From assembly GCF_016859285.1 (NCBI RefSeq), contig NC_053422.1, positions 15,154,501-15,218,500 on the forward strand: a stretch of DNA of 64,000 bases. Reading direction: 5' to 3'. The stretch comes from Xiphias gladius. Its lineage: Eukaryota; Chordata; Actinopteri; Istiophoriformes; Xiphiidae. Position 1 is the stretch's first letter. Each line of letters starts with the position of its first letter. A model generated the notes under the pieces. It had not been told where the DNA came from and searched no databases. It saw nothing but the letters and a program-made list of their open reading frames with translations. Below, piece after piece: positions 49,719 through 61,756 of this stretch. The position numbers and the translations under genes are program-made.

Positions 49719-50747
49719 TTAAGCTCTGTCTACAGCTTTACCTGGTGTTACAGTGGGAGACGGCTGTCGGCTCCTCCACCCACTGTAAGTAGGGCATCGA
49801 CATCTCAGTAGATGGGCATAGGCTGACCTGAAGTCCCTGTTGAGGGCTCCATAGAGGATAGGGTTGAGGGCTGAGTTGGCGTAACCCAGCCACAACACAA
49901 TTGGAAACTCTGGTACTGTGCTAGGGTCCGGGTGCTCCTTTAGGCCCAGCACTGTGAACAGGATGAAATAAGGTAGCCAGCACACAACAAAAGCCCCTAT
50001 TACTGCTGCCAGTGTTACAGTGGCTTTGTGTTCCCGCAGAGCCACTGCTGTAACACTGGGAACCACAGTGGTACCCGTAGAAGGATTGTTCCTGCAGTTG
50101 TAGCTATTGACACAAGTGGGTCGAGCACTGACAATGCGCTTGGCCTGTGTACGTGCAATGCGAAGTATTCGGAGGTAGGTCCAGCACATAGCCATCAGAG
50201 GCAGATAGAAAGTAAGAAGAGAGTCAGTCAGTACGTAGGGTCTGTTCAGCTCAAAACGACATTGCCTCTCTGTAGCCCAAGGCCCATTGTTCTGCACTGT
50301 CCCATTAACAGTGTTCCATCCCATTTGAATGGGCAAGAAAGACACGGCCACAGACACTGTCCAAACACTGGCCATGGCCACCGCAACTCTCCATGGCAAC
50401 ACCAGCGAGGCATATCGTAGAGGCATGGTCACTGCCAGGTAGCGGTCCACACTGATAGCCAGGAGGGTGAGGATGGAGGCGGTGCACAGCATGACATCCA
50501 TGGAGATGTAGAAGTTGCAGAAGAACGGGCCAAGCGGCCACTCATTGTTGAGCTGGAGGAGGGCGGAGAAAGGGAGGACCAGGAGGCCAAGCAGGAGGTC
50601 TGTCACAGCCAGCGACACAATGAAGCAGTTAGTGAGGCAACGGAGGCGTCGAGAGGCACAGACAGCCAGGCACACCAGCACATTACCACCAACAGTCAGA
50701 AGGATGATGAGGGACAAGATGACACCCAGCATCACTTTTGACAACAT
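49719..50747 (-). CDS. hrh2: histamine H2 receptor-type GPCR
   Basis: This class A receptor has seven hydrophobic segments in 342 residues. It matches the histamine H2 receptor, a Gs-coupled amine receptor. Diagnostic residues are Asn22 (1.50), Asp50 (2.50), Asp84 (3.32, amine anchor), DRY at 101-103, and Asp175 and Thr179 in helix 5 (the H2 histamine contacts). [12 protein letters not shown] precedes helix 6, and NPILY is in helix 7. Cys77 and Cys163 should form the ECL2 disulfide, and Cys residues in LLRCRCP could be palmitoylated. I took the first ATG. A GTG two codons upstream is not a likely start, and the frame is closed by TGA 14 codons before this ATG. The extracellular N-tail is therefore only a few residues, against about 20 in mammals. 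Which teleost H2 copy it is cannot be told. Confidence 0.9.
   Translation of the reverse strand: MLSKVMLGVILSLIILLTVGGNVLVCLAVCASRRLRCLTNCFIVSLAVTDLLLGLLVLPFSALLQLNNEWPLGPFFCNFYISMDVMLCTASILTLLAISVDRYLAVTMPLRYASLVLPWRVAVAMASVWTVSVAVSFLPIQMGWNTVNGTVQNNGPWATERQCRFELNRPYVLTDSLLTFYLPLMAMCWTYLRILRIARTQAKRIVSARPTCVNSYNCRNNPSTGTTVVPSVTAVALREHKATVTLAAVIGAFVVCWLPYFILFTVLGLKEHPDPSTVPEFPIVLWLGYANSALNPILYGALNRDFRSAYAHLLRCRCPTYSGWRSRQPSPTVTPGKAVDRA
49736..49742 (-). other. possible splice donor inside the hrh2 C-terminal tail
   Basis: The minus strand reads ACCAG followed by GTAAAG, a good donor. Use of it would replace the last residues (about nine) with those of a downstream exon. The unspliced frame ends eight codons later, which suggests that it reads into an intron. 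Confidence 0.4.
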
Positions 50748-51355
50748 TATCACTGAAGCTTCACTTGAAACAATGAGATGACATCATGGCTGGAGCTTTG
50801 TATGAACCACTGTCATGTTTTATTTTCAGTTTTGAACCAGATGGGAGGTCTTACTTTTTGCCAAAAAGACATTCAAATAATAAGCCTTAAGCTCACATTA
50901 ATATATTCACTCAGAGTGTTTCGGGGCTCCCATTTGTTAAGGTGTCTCAATGTCTGCATGGTCAAATGTGACTTAAGATCTTGGCCACATGTAATCCTTC
51001 TATCTACCCTTTCTCTCCCAGTACTTCTTCTGTCTTAGTTGCTAATTTACTTGGCTGCTTGCTGTTCTTGCTAGGCCTCAACTCTACTAACCATCGCATC
51101 CAACTCTCCTGTGACTTGACTACATTGGTTTTCCCATTCACAGTCTTGACAATATTCATCAAAAAATTTTTGCAATAAGTTTTCTGAACAACATTTGTCT
51201 GTCGACAAGTGCTGCTGCTGAGAACTGAAAATCAGCACTATGCTTGGCAGCTGAAATGTCTGTGATGGCTGTTGAACAGCTTTCTGTGCAAGTGGCTGAT
51301 TCACAGTGGTCCATGGCATCGCTTTGGCTTCAACACCATCTTCTATAGCTGTAGT

Positions 51356-51367
51356 GTCACCTAGTGG
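51356..51367 (-). promoter_or_regulatory. CTCF-type motif upstream of hrh2
   Basis: The minus strand reads CCACTAGGTGAC, 11 of 12 core positions, about 0.6 kb upstream of the receptor start. Confidence 0.25.
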
Positions 51368-52559
51368 ACAGAGAAGAGAAATACAGTTAGTCATTTGTAC
51401 AGTATTTTCTGAAGTTTGGGATAATGCACAGCTATGCTTTAAACAACGATGAGCAGTTACTCTCTTTTGGTTTGGTTATAACTGTAACTTAATATACATA
51501 ATGTATTGACTATGGTAGCTGATGTATTACAATCGCAGTGGTAAATTATGCTCACCTAATTTATATGCAATAAAACTACTAAATTACAACAACAATAACT
51601 GACTGAAAAAATTTAAAAAAAAAATCTGGATTAACTCTCATTACTTTCATTTGACCAAGTATAGACACGGTATATTATTAGTGCATGTGTTTTGTGTTTG
51701 TGTTTCATTGCCTGTCTACGCAGACAACTGAGTATGTCTTTGGACTAACATGGCCTCTTTTTGGATTAACCCGTTACATCAAATGATGGAATACACTAAT
51801 GCAGCGTATCCACAATCTTACAGGATAAGCAAAGTCACAGACTATCATGAGCTGGGGAATAAAAAGAAATCAATAAAAATAAATTGAATTCTTTAACTAC
51901 TAACATGGCACCAATTTGTAATAGCTGATGAATATAATAATTTAGCAACTAGTGACAGAATGACTCACAGTTTGATGGAAAAAATTTAAAGGAGTCTGCC
52001 CGTGGAACAAGTAAACTCTGCGGACTTATGGTTGAACTCTCTGATAAGCTTCCAGTGAACTGTGTGATGGCATTAAAATATTTATTTAGAGACTATGTAA
52101 GTATTTCTGAACAGTTGCCAATGTGCCCACACAATTACTGGGCAGCAATGAATGCTAAAACTAAGCCTAACAGATGCACAAGTACAGAAAATCGTCAAGA
52201 GAAGAAGGTGAAGACGTCAATGCCAAGCTAAAGTTATTATTACAATGACCATAAGTTAGTGGTCATACCTGACCAAATAAGGTTGTAGCAACAAAACAGT
52301 GTGTATTGTGTATTGCTTTAAGCAATTCAGCGTTAAATTAATCATGAATTCAACTTTTCATTTGTAAGAGAAAGATTGTGCTATTTCTTCTTTCAAAATG
52401 TATATAATCTCACTTTGAGTTAAAATAAACAAATAAGAATTATTAACACATCACAATTATACATAGTTTCATTTATAGTACATTCTTTGTATAAATCCAT
52501 GTATTTAACTAGAATGGCACTCAGTAGAGCACAGACCTTCATCAGACTTCAAAGAGAAA

Positions 52560-52742
52560 AAAATCAAATTCATAGTAAATGATCTGGATTTGCCCCAAAA
52601 TATAATGATTTCTTTCCTGGCCCATGCCCCGTCCCTCGACCAAGTTCAGCTCAAAACGGTTCACTAGTTTTTGTGTAAACAAACCAATAAACAAACCAAC
52701 AAATGGACACCAGTGAAAACTTAACCTCCTTGGTGGAGGTAA
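52560..52742. repeat. dispersed repeat ending CCTTGGTGGAGGTAATAA
   Basis: It has a run of CAAACCAA-type units followed by CTCCTTGGTGGAGGTAATAA, the familiar 3' end of an abundant fish retroelement family. The family name is not assigned. Confidence 0.5.
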
Positions 52743-52809
52743 TAAAATAATTCTAAAACTACCTATAGCATAGGTAGAAGCCTTGCTATTGTAGGTCTGA
52801 ACGTTCCCT

Positions 52810-52812
<3 letters not shown>

Positions 52813-52883
<71 letters not shown>
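52813..52883. repeat. (CA)n microsatellite
   Basis: A perfect run of about 70 bp just after the dispersed repeat at 52.6 kb. Confidence 0.97.
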
Positions 52884-52886
<3 letters not shown>

Positions 52887-54111
52887 TAATTCTAGTTATG
52901 GCTTACATGATTTCTTAGCTGTGAAACAAGTTATTACATGCACAATTTACAATGGATACGTTTTTTATTATATATCATTACAAGGACTATGGTGGCTTTC
53001 TTAAATGCATGTTGCTGTCAACTGTATAGGTATTAGTTACTTATAATGTTCAGTTATTTCATTGCAGCCATTTTCTTAATAAAAATGTGTAAACAGCCAT
53101 TAAGGTGTCTCCAAGCAATCTGGTGCAGCTGAGGAGATACTAAGACTTGATTTGGTTGCAGTATTGTTAAATATGATTAACATTTTGAGGATGCATTGTG
53201 ACGAGGCCTTAGAATAATGCCCTGTTAGATTATTCTGTATGTCAAATGGAAATCTTGAGTTGGGTATCAGAAGGTTTGGATAATGAGAGCTGCTCTGTCA
53301 AATATGACTAGCATTAAAGAAAAGATTATAACAGTTGCCAAATAATATCCATAAATAATAACAAAGGCTGGTTTGTAAAGTACGTTCTTTTCATGAAGTA
53401 CTTGTGACAAAATCATTCTTTAATGGATATTGTTAAAATTTTGTTTTTTACATATACCTTGTAGAGTGAGCTACAGTGTTGTTTGTCCTCTCTGAACTCA
53501 TACGTTAATGGCATGTGGGCATGAGTTTTCAATGTGTGCTTGGTGGAATGAGGATAACTGCCTGATAAGTGAGAGAGTGTGTGTGTGTATGTGCAGAGAA
53601 CACGTGTTTGCGTCATTGGGTGGTGGGTAATGTTTGCTAGTTTATTTTCTAACACTGTAATGGATATTGGGACATTTGCCAGACTTTGTCTGAAGCCACT
53701 CACTTATCACCTCAAAGAGAGAGAGACATGTCAGGAGATGGACATGCTGGCATTACATGAAGACAAGAAAAAAGAGAGTTAGAAGATATAATGAAAGGAA
53801 CACAGAGAGAGAGGTTTTAATTAACTCTGGGTCTATGGAAACAAGACGCCCATCTCTAATCTTTGAACTCTTCTAATCTTCAATTCTTTGTTCTGTGGAC
53901 ACATTTCTGTCACTGACTCGCTGCTTTGAACTACATCCAGAGCAAACACTGATAACACAGCCACTAACGTATGAAGTGCAGCTCTCAAATGCTCATGACA
54001 CCTAAGCCTTCATATTTGACAGTATCACAGACTGAATCTCTGAGACCATACATTTCAACCGTTTTCATCATTTAAAACTGTCTCTCTCACTGTGACTCTC
54101 TTTCTCGCTTT

Positions 54112-54151
54112 GACACAAACACACACACACACACACACAAACACAAACACA

Positions 54152-54245
<94 letters not shown>

Positions 54246-54267
54246 ATCTCACACACTCACTCACAAT

Positions 54268-54322
<55 letters not shown>
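54112..54322. repeat. two adjacent (CA)n arrays
   Basis: Arrays at 54112-54240 and 54270-54322 are separated by TCACAATCTC units that are themselves duplicated. Confidence 0.95.
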
Positions 54323-54325
<3 letters not shown>

Positions 54326-54560
54326 TACTTCTATCTCTGTGAGGACACTCATTGACAATGCATTCTCTAGCCTCTTACCTGAAACTCAACCATCACAAAT
54401 AAATAACTAACCTCAACCCTATCCTAAACCTAAACCTAATCCTGACCTGAACCCTAAAACCAAGTATTAACCCTCAAACAGCCCTTTAAAGTTGTGAGGA
54501 CCGGCCAAAATGTTCTCACTCCCATGTTCTAAAACTGAAACTGGTCCTTACAAAGATACC
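54320..54560. repeat. microsatellite-associated dispersed repeat
   Basis: After the (CA)n array come CTGTGAGGACACTCATTG, many CCTAAACCTAA-like units, and GTGAGGACCGGCCAAAATGT. This order recurs beside CA arrays in many fish genomes. Confidence 0.5.
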
Positions 54561-56049
54561 CAAACAGTTGGAACGAGGTTTGGCTTGGATCCAACACGGG
54601 CCTGTGAGGGATGTCCACATATGGACATGTACTGCGGTCACTAGAAGTATTTCAACAAGGACAACCTTGTTTGAACCCTGGGACTTAATGTATATGAGGG
54701 TGTATATTTGTGTGTGGTCACATACTTGTTGTCTGCCTTCAGCTAAATGCATTAGGTTATTTTCCCATGTTACATTGCATGTTTGTGAGAGCATAACTAT
54801 ATTTGTTTCCTGTGTTTATTTTTGCATAAACATTTGTCTCTTAAGAGAGCCACTCACTCATTCACTCACTTATCAAGAAGCACAAGACTTATATGCATTT
54901 TTTTTTTAATTAATGCCAAGTCACTGTTAGTCTGGGCAGTCTGCGCTTAAGTCAAAAGTCACAGTCAAAGTCATTCACCTTAAAGTTAAGAAGTTTAATA
55001 TACCCCTACAGTAAATAGAACATCACTAATTTAGAAATGTGCTACTATATAACTGACCATCTGTTTTCTTTCACAAACCTCTAATTAGTCGTCCCTAATG
55101 GAAAAAAAATTGAGTGTTACAACATCTGTATATATAATGAAAGACAGCCACATGCACATGCATGCACTTGTAGGGATGCATGAACACACTAACACACAAC
55201 CCAAAATGTACTGTATGTCTCGGTACTGGATTTGGGTACTGTAATGGATTGTAATGACTGCTGAGTGTTGTGTTTTCCACTGGATATATAAAGGTTGCTC
55301 TACTTTCAGGAGTTCTCCTGAGGGGAATGCTGTTTCATGTTTTCAAGAGACAACAACGCGTTGCATAGGTTTGTGGTTTTGAGGACAGTGCTTGAAGGCT
55401 TCCCAGGACTAGTCTATCTGCATGTCTGTGTATAGTTGAGGTGACACCCGACAGCTGGTGGACACAACGGGGATTAAAATATTAAGTGATTAACTTTCAG
55501 GAGCTCGTAGACAACTTTCTTTCCTTGTCTCTTATCTCCCTGCACATGAAAGATGTTAATGAGCTTCAGTTTGCCCCATGTAGACCTTCCCTTACTCAGT
55601 AAGTGGCTGGGTGAAAAGAGCCGAACTTGGGTATTGAGATGAAAGGCAGGCAGAAAAGAACTTGGGACAGTGGCTCTTAACTAGATGTGGTCTAAGCTTA
55701 GAGATGAGGAATGGGGTTATTTGCCTCTCAGCTGGGACTCACTGCCTGAATTGTGAGATTCTCCAAATACCAAGTGCTTGGATGAGTATTATCTGCTCTT
55801 CTTTAGCCCAGTTGTGTAACGAAAGTAATCATGTGCATTTATCACAAATGAAAAGTAATTTGTTCGAATATGTTTGCACAGTCAGCAAATGGGTTAATTC
55901 TACTCTCTCAAGACACAGCAATACTGGAATAAGCTCTAAATTGCCGGAAGGGTGTTAATTTAACCTTTTTATCCCATTTGCTAACGAATAGTCAAGGATA
56001 CAGGAAATAACTCATTCATTCATGCATTCATTCATTCAGTCAACATTAT

Positions 56050-56067
56050 CTGCCACCTGCTGGTTGG
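56050..56067 (-). promoter_or_regulatory. CTCF-type motif, full core match
   Basis: The minus strand reads AACCAGCAGGTGGCAG, which matches all 12 core positions. Confidence 0.4.
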
Positions 56068-57962
56068 TTGGAGGTAAGGCGATGTCCTAAGATGACGCAC
56101 CAAACATAGATCACTCGCCTTGTCTCTGCAATCCTGCTGAAATGTGTGGAGGGCTACATTATGTGTCAACAGTACTGCACAGCACAACTCAATGTATTTC
56201 CTGGCTACATGATTTTTTTTGGTAAGGGTTGGTCACCTGCAGAATGGTCAAAATATTAGACAAATGCAAATGCCAATGCGAGAGTGAAATTCTGCAATCT
56301 GCCGAACCTTTAAGGATAGCTGTGGCTTTTTTACATAAAGGAAGATCAAGGAATTTCAACTGATACTAGGACAATAAACATTTAATTAGTTGGGACTGTA
56401 ATACTGAAAAGGCCTACAGATGTTGGAAGCACATTCAGCGTCCCTAAAACCAGCATAATTCCATCAGAGTTTTGAATGCTTCATTTATCCTAACAACATT
56501 ATTCAATTGAGCACCAAATACTTGGCTCACACACTTCCTCTGCTTTTGCAAAGCAATCTATAGCTGGTAGATCTGTACTTATGTGTGTCTGCGGGAGTGT
56601 TCGCATGTAAGTCTTCCTGTTTGTCTAAGTTTTTGTCCTGGGCAGAGAGACCCAGAGAGAGACCGGAGAGAGTGGAAGGTGGTCTAGAATGCGGGTTACT
56701 TGGTAACAGGTGTGTGTCCTGACCAGTGGAGGGAAGCTGTGGAATCTTGATGAACCAGGAAAACGAAACACATTGAGCGACAGAAGGCAGCACACAAGTA
56801 CACCGACGGGGATCAGACACATGGAATATGTATGACAATAACAGCATGCATTGCTGTGGCAAACACACACATAAACAGACATACATACAGAAACAAGTTG
56901 AGGTCATATGAACATAACGGACTGCCCTCAGTTCAACATTGCAGCTTCTTTATAGAATACCTCAACTTAATAAATACCTATATAAGTAGAATCAACAAAT
57001 TTGCTGTCATATCTTAGTTATACTTCCCAGCAGCTCTTTACACAGGGAACTTTCTTCTGAACTTCCCCGACCGGGTCATGACACCAAACCACATACTGTC
57101 AAGAATCTGGAAGCTACTTCTGCTGATACACACATTGGCAGATTCACTTATTTACTGTACCTGTTCTAAAGGCTGTTGCCATCATGTAACAGTGATCTGG
57201 CTTGTTCTAAATACCTGATGTCAGATAGCACTTCTTCAGGTAAATTCCTTTTTTCTGTAACCGTTAGGTTTTTCTCTCACGTAGACAAACAGAAAAAAAT
57301 CAAGGTGGTTAGCTTTATTAGTGAAAGCCAAAATGACTGAACGTATAAGGAGAAGCATACCACTTACAGAAACTCAAACTTTATCAACATAGAAGCCAAG
57401 GGAAATGAGGTCGTGGGAGAGCACAGCTAAAAAAATCATCACAATGATTATTTTTTATATTTTCAGATGTGAACATAAACATACTGTAAATGAAAGACAA
57501 AATCAGGGATTTTGTTCATTACTACTTTAAAGAATGATAACCATAAATGAAATTCTCTTGCAGGACTTGCTTATTTTTTACTGTCGACCAAAATTTCCTT
57601 CCCACTGCTCAAGCAGAGTGGGGAATATTATCATGATATTAAGACTGTGAGCAAGTCAAAGAAGTCTATATTAACAGTATGGTTATAATGAACCATTTGC
57701 ACTTTATCCATTGTGCTTTAGAATAAGGAAATTTGGAACCAAGTTAGTACTAGCTGTTTGCACTTTTTGGGGGTTAAGTTTGTTCTTCGTTTCTACCCTC
57801 TTGATTAATCTGTCCTATGTATCTTTCTGTCAATGTGTTACTGTGGAAATTCGTACTATTATTTTAATGATACGATAGTGGAATGGTGAAGTTAAAATGT
57901 AGAACTTCAGCGTATGAAAAAAGGGTAGCAATAGGCAAAGGACGAATTAGTTCTTTAGTTTC

Positions 57963-57965
<3 letters not shown>

Positions 57966-58010
<45 letters not shown>
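57966..58010. repeat. (CA)n microsatellite
   Basis: A run of 45 bp followed by imperfect AAGACACACA units. Confidence 0.97.
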
Positions 58011-58012
<2 letters not shown>

Positions 58013-58819
58013 GACACACACAAAGACACATGCACAGGCACACAGAATAATCTCACTTCCTCATTTTCAGTACTGATTAAATGACCCCTTTGTACATTTG
58101 TCATTGTGCGTAGTTGTCATGCTTGCACCACACTCAGGATTGCCTGAACTGTCCAACAACCACAAACCAATGAATTTGAGTTAAATTATGAAACTTTACC
58201 AAAATAAGACAGGAATTGTTTCCCTAAAGCTGAGCCGACAAACATCAGAGCAGGAACTTCCCATTCCTTGAACCTGTTTGTGACTGAGATCGCCTGTCAT
58301 TCACCTTATACACATACTGCTTCGCTATCATATCTTTTACTTTCCTTCGTCTGTCTTTGCAAGAAAATGTTTAAAATTGTGATTCAAAAAAGCAGGAATG
58401 CACCAAATGCTGAAACTGACAAGTGATAAAACGGAAATTAAAGTATATTTAATTGTCTGTGCTGTTTATTAAATGAATGGTTTATGAAATATTTGACAAA
58501 TATTAAATGACTTAAGTTCATCCATGACTCTTTTTCTGTGATATCCTTTTTGACTGCTGAAATGCGCATCAGTAAATCATAGTAGACTAAAGCAAACATT
58601 GAGTAAAACTTAATTATGCTGTCACACTGCAAATGCACCTGGATTGACAATGTGTTCACACACAACTCATTCAAACTATAACATATTATATAACATTTTA
58701 AATATATTTTAGTAAGAATTTATCAGCTTACGTCAGTGCTGCTTTTCCTCTTCTGTGTCGACTGCCCTTCTGCTCTGCTCTACTCCTGGAGTGACGAGAG
58801 AACCACAGTCTTGTTTACG

Positions 58820-58847
58820 ATGTGTGTGTGTGTGTGTGTGTGTGTGT
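58820..58847. repeat. (GT)n microsatellite
   Basis: A short perfect run. Confidence 0.95.
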
Positions 58848-61085
58848 ATCTAGTGTGTGTGTGTTTGGAAAGGAGAGAGAGAGTGAAGGAGCACCAGTGA
58901 CTCACACAGCTCTCTCTTTTTCTTTCACTCTCTCTGTGTCTCCTCCTATTATTCTTCTCAAACTCTTTAGGGTAATTTGCTTTTGCAATTATTTTGACAC
59001 CTCTTCCATTCTCCTATCTTGACCTCTAACTTGCAGGTGCCAGCTGTCGCGATAGAGGGGTCTTTACTCAACTAACTAGTTTTTGGAGACTGGGCTGTAT
59101 TACCTGAATAATCCAAGCAACCGTTTGCATTCAGCCCTAATAGGATTGCTGGCAAATAAGTCTGGTTTGTAGTGGGGAGAGGCATAGGAAGGAATGGTTT
59201 TCATACATGCATCATTTTTGGTCTTCAAGATGTTTTTTCTCATGCTGACACACATGCTTCTGCTCCCAAAACTTTATACAGTTTAATAATTTAGGGATTT
59301 TTTCTAGAGCTTCATGGTTGGTTGGTTTTTAGGTAAATCTCTGAGAACTGGCACCAGTTGGACTGGAGTGATGTCAGTGACCCGACAGGTCACAAAAAAT
59401 TCTAAATCTATGTCTCTATTTCTGGTGCAGCCTTTTACTCAGCCTTTGTATCTATTTTTCATTTGCCTTGGCCAGTTATGTGGCTTCTCTTTCCTTTCCA
59501 CTGTCTGTTCGTCTTCTGGGCTTAAGGCTAACATTCATAAGTGATCACCACTTCTGTTTTCATACCTTTTGTCCATTTTTGCCTTCCTTTTTCTTATCCG
59601 TTGCATCTCTGTCTGTCTTTGGCTCCGTCTCAGTTTCCATAGCCTTGTTCATGTCTTAGTTGGTGCTGAATTTAATCTTTCTTTGTCTCTCTTTGTGTTT
59701 TTTCTTTCTTAGAGACTGTCCGTCTTCCTGCTGCCTCTTTTTTTCTTCATCTGTATATTGCTTCATCTCTGGCTATATCTGTCTGTTACATTTGTCATTT
59801 TCAAATTTTTCTTTTTTTCTTTCCACACACCTTTAAGCTCCACCCTGATTTCTCCTTGTGAGTCACAGCAACAATGTCCCACTTTTGTTCCACTACACAG
59901 AACTATGTGATAACATATCTTTCTTTATCATTTATTTTTTCTGTCCTTCTCTCCTTCTTTTTTCATCTGCCTGCCTATCTCTCACTCTCCCTTTCTAATG
60001 CATGCAAAGTCTGTAACTCTTTTCAAGTGTAACCTCTTCACATGCACGACTGTACTTGTTTCTAAGCTCAACTTTCTGTCTGTGTTAAATCCATTGTGTG
60101 TTGACAAGCTCTGTCTCTCCTCGTGTTCCCATAACAACAAGATTTCCTAATTTGGTGGAGGATACCACCAACATGTCTTTTATAACCAAGGCCATAGTTA
60201 TAGGGTGTTCCTTGGCTTTGCCGCCATTGGGCCTCAGTGTTCCCATGCAAGGTAGAGAAATGATAGGGACCATTTATCTAAACTGGTAGGCAGCTGGCAG
60301 TGGTACCTCAGATTCCATTAGCACTGTAATATCATTTTTTATTTCCTAGTCTAGGTCAACAGTGTGTTTTAAAATATGCCGTGTCTTGATAAGATAAGAT
60401 GAGGTAATGCAAAGGGAATGAAAATGAATGACAGGAAATGAGAAATGATTTAGGACTCTACCACCCTCTTTTGGATTTGCAAAGTAATGACATCATCTCT
60501 AATGAAATCAGTCATTTGTTACAGAAGTGTTAGCCACAAGCAAATACAGTCAAGGCAAATTCAACCAACATATCCTATTGAGAAAAATATAGCTATCGAA
60601 AAACAAATGCTTATTAAATAAAAACTTGCATATGCAATTTAAACCAATAAATTTGTGTCAACAGAAACAAATATGAGATGAATTTTAATTGCAAAATACA
60701 ACCAAACCAAAAATCTCAAATGCAACAATACCTAGTTATAAAAAGAATATATTTGATTAAGCTTATAGTTTATCAATGGTGTAATTAACTGCTCTGAGTG
60801 AAATTTTAGTTTTCTTGACTTTAATTTCCAAGCTATAATTCTTTCTGAAGCCAAAATGTCAGTTTATTTGGCGCAAACATAATGATAATTGCTTTTAAGT
60901 TTTTGTTTCATTGGTCCATAATATATTTCAGAAGACTTTTTTGGCATCTACAACAAGAGTTCCAGTAGTTAACAGAAGTTATGCCTACTTTTACCTCCTG
61001 CAACCAGAATTGAACTAATTAAATAATTAACACTTAGGTCATTTCTGTAAATCTATTAGAGATTACAACTTTTCTAAAATAGTTC

Positions 61086-61502
61086 TTAAAGGTGCCCTGT
61101 GGAGTTTTCTTGTAAACAAACAGAAGGTATGTGTACATTCAGTGTAAATCACCAAAATGCATTATGTGTATCTTTGAGATCTAACAAATGTGCCAAATGC
61201 ATTTCCTTCCTCATAAAACATTTTCAAAGCTGATTTAAAAAAAAAACAAAAAACATTATAATCCTGCATTGCATTGTTTAAATTCATGTTTACTTGTCGT
61301 CTTCTTCTTGGTTTATTGGCGCATTACCATCACCTGTGGATCACTGGAATGATGTGAAACAATTTTCAGGATTGTGTATCATGTCACCTGCATGCATGCG
61401 TGTGCGCGCATATGCGTCCTCGTGCGCATGCACGTGATAAACAAACCAGGGGGCCACTCATAGAAACACAGCTCCATAGTGCTACTGGAGGTGAAAAACA
61501 TT
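61086..61502. repeat. dispersed repeat starting GGTGCCCTGTGGAGTTTTC
   Basis: A block of about 400 bp opens with this signature and closes with ACACAGCTCCATAGTGCTAC. I recognise it as a teleost repeat family. It contains alternating CG/CA sequence near 61395-61435. Confidence 0.4.
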
Positions 61503-61742
61503 AATTCAGGATTTGGTTGGCTTGGGACTGTCATGCTGATCATAAAATCTGTCAGGATTGAAGGATGATTTTTAGATTAGAAATTGAGTGTGTGGAGGCT
61601 AAACGTTACTCTCTGATCCATAATATAGTAAAAGAAAGTTATGTTCCTGTTTTTCCCCTTGAAACTATAAATGTGCAGTCCATAATTAGAAAGCCGTCAG
61701 TAATATTTCTCAGCTTCCCGTTGTCAGAATGGGAAGCTGATG

Positions 61743-61756
61743 GTTACCCTGGCAAC
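61743..61756. promoter_or_regulatory. RFX-type X-box
   Basis: GTTACCCTGGCAAC is a near-palindromic full match to the X-box consensus. No adjacent gene start is seen. Confidence 0.35.

Noticed and set aside
50028-50420. 130-codon plus-strand frame
   Set aside because: It is antisense to the receptor coding sequence.
51071-51394. 107-codon minus-strand frame upstream of hrh2, considered as a 5' exon
   Set aside because: There is no splice pair leading to the receptor start, no signal peptide, and no similarity recognised.
54400-54480. CCTAAACC/AACCCTA units considered as interstitial telomere repeat
   Set aside because: The units are irregular and form part of a dispersed repeat next to a (CA)n array.
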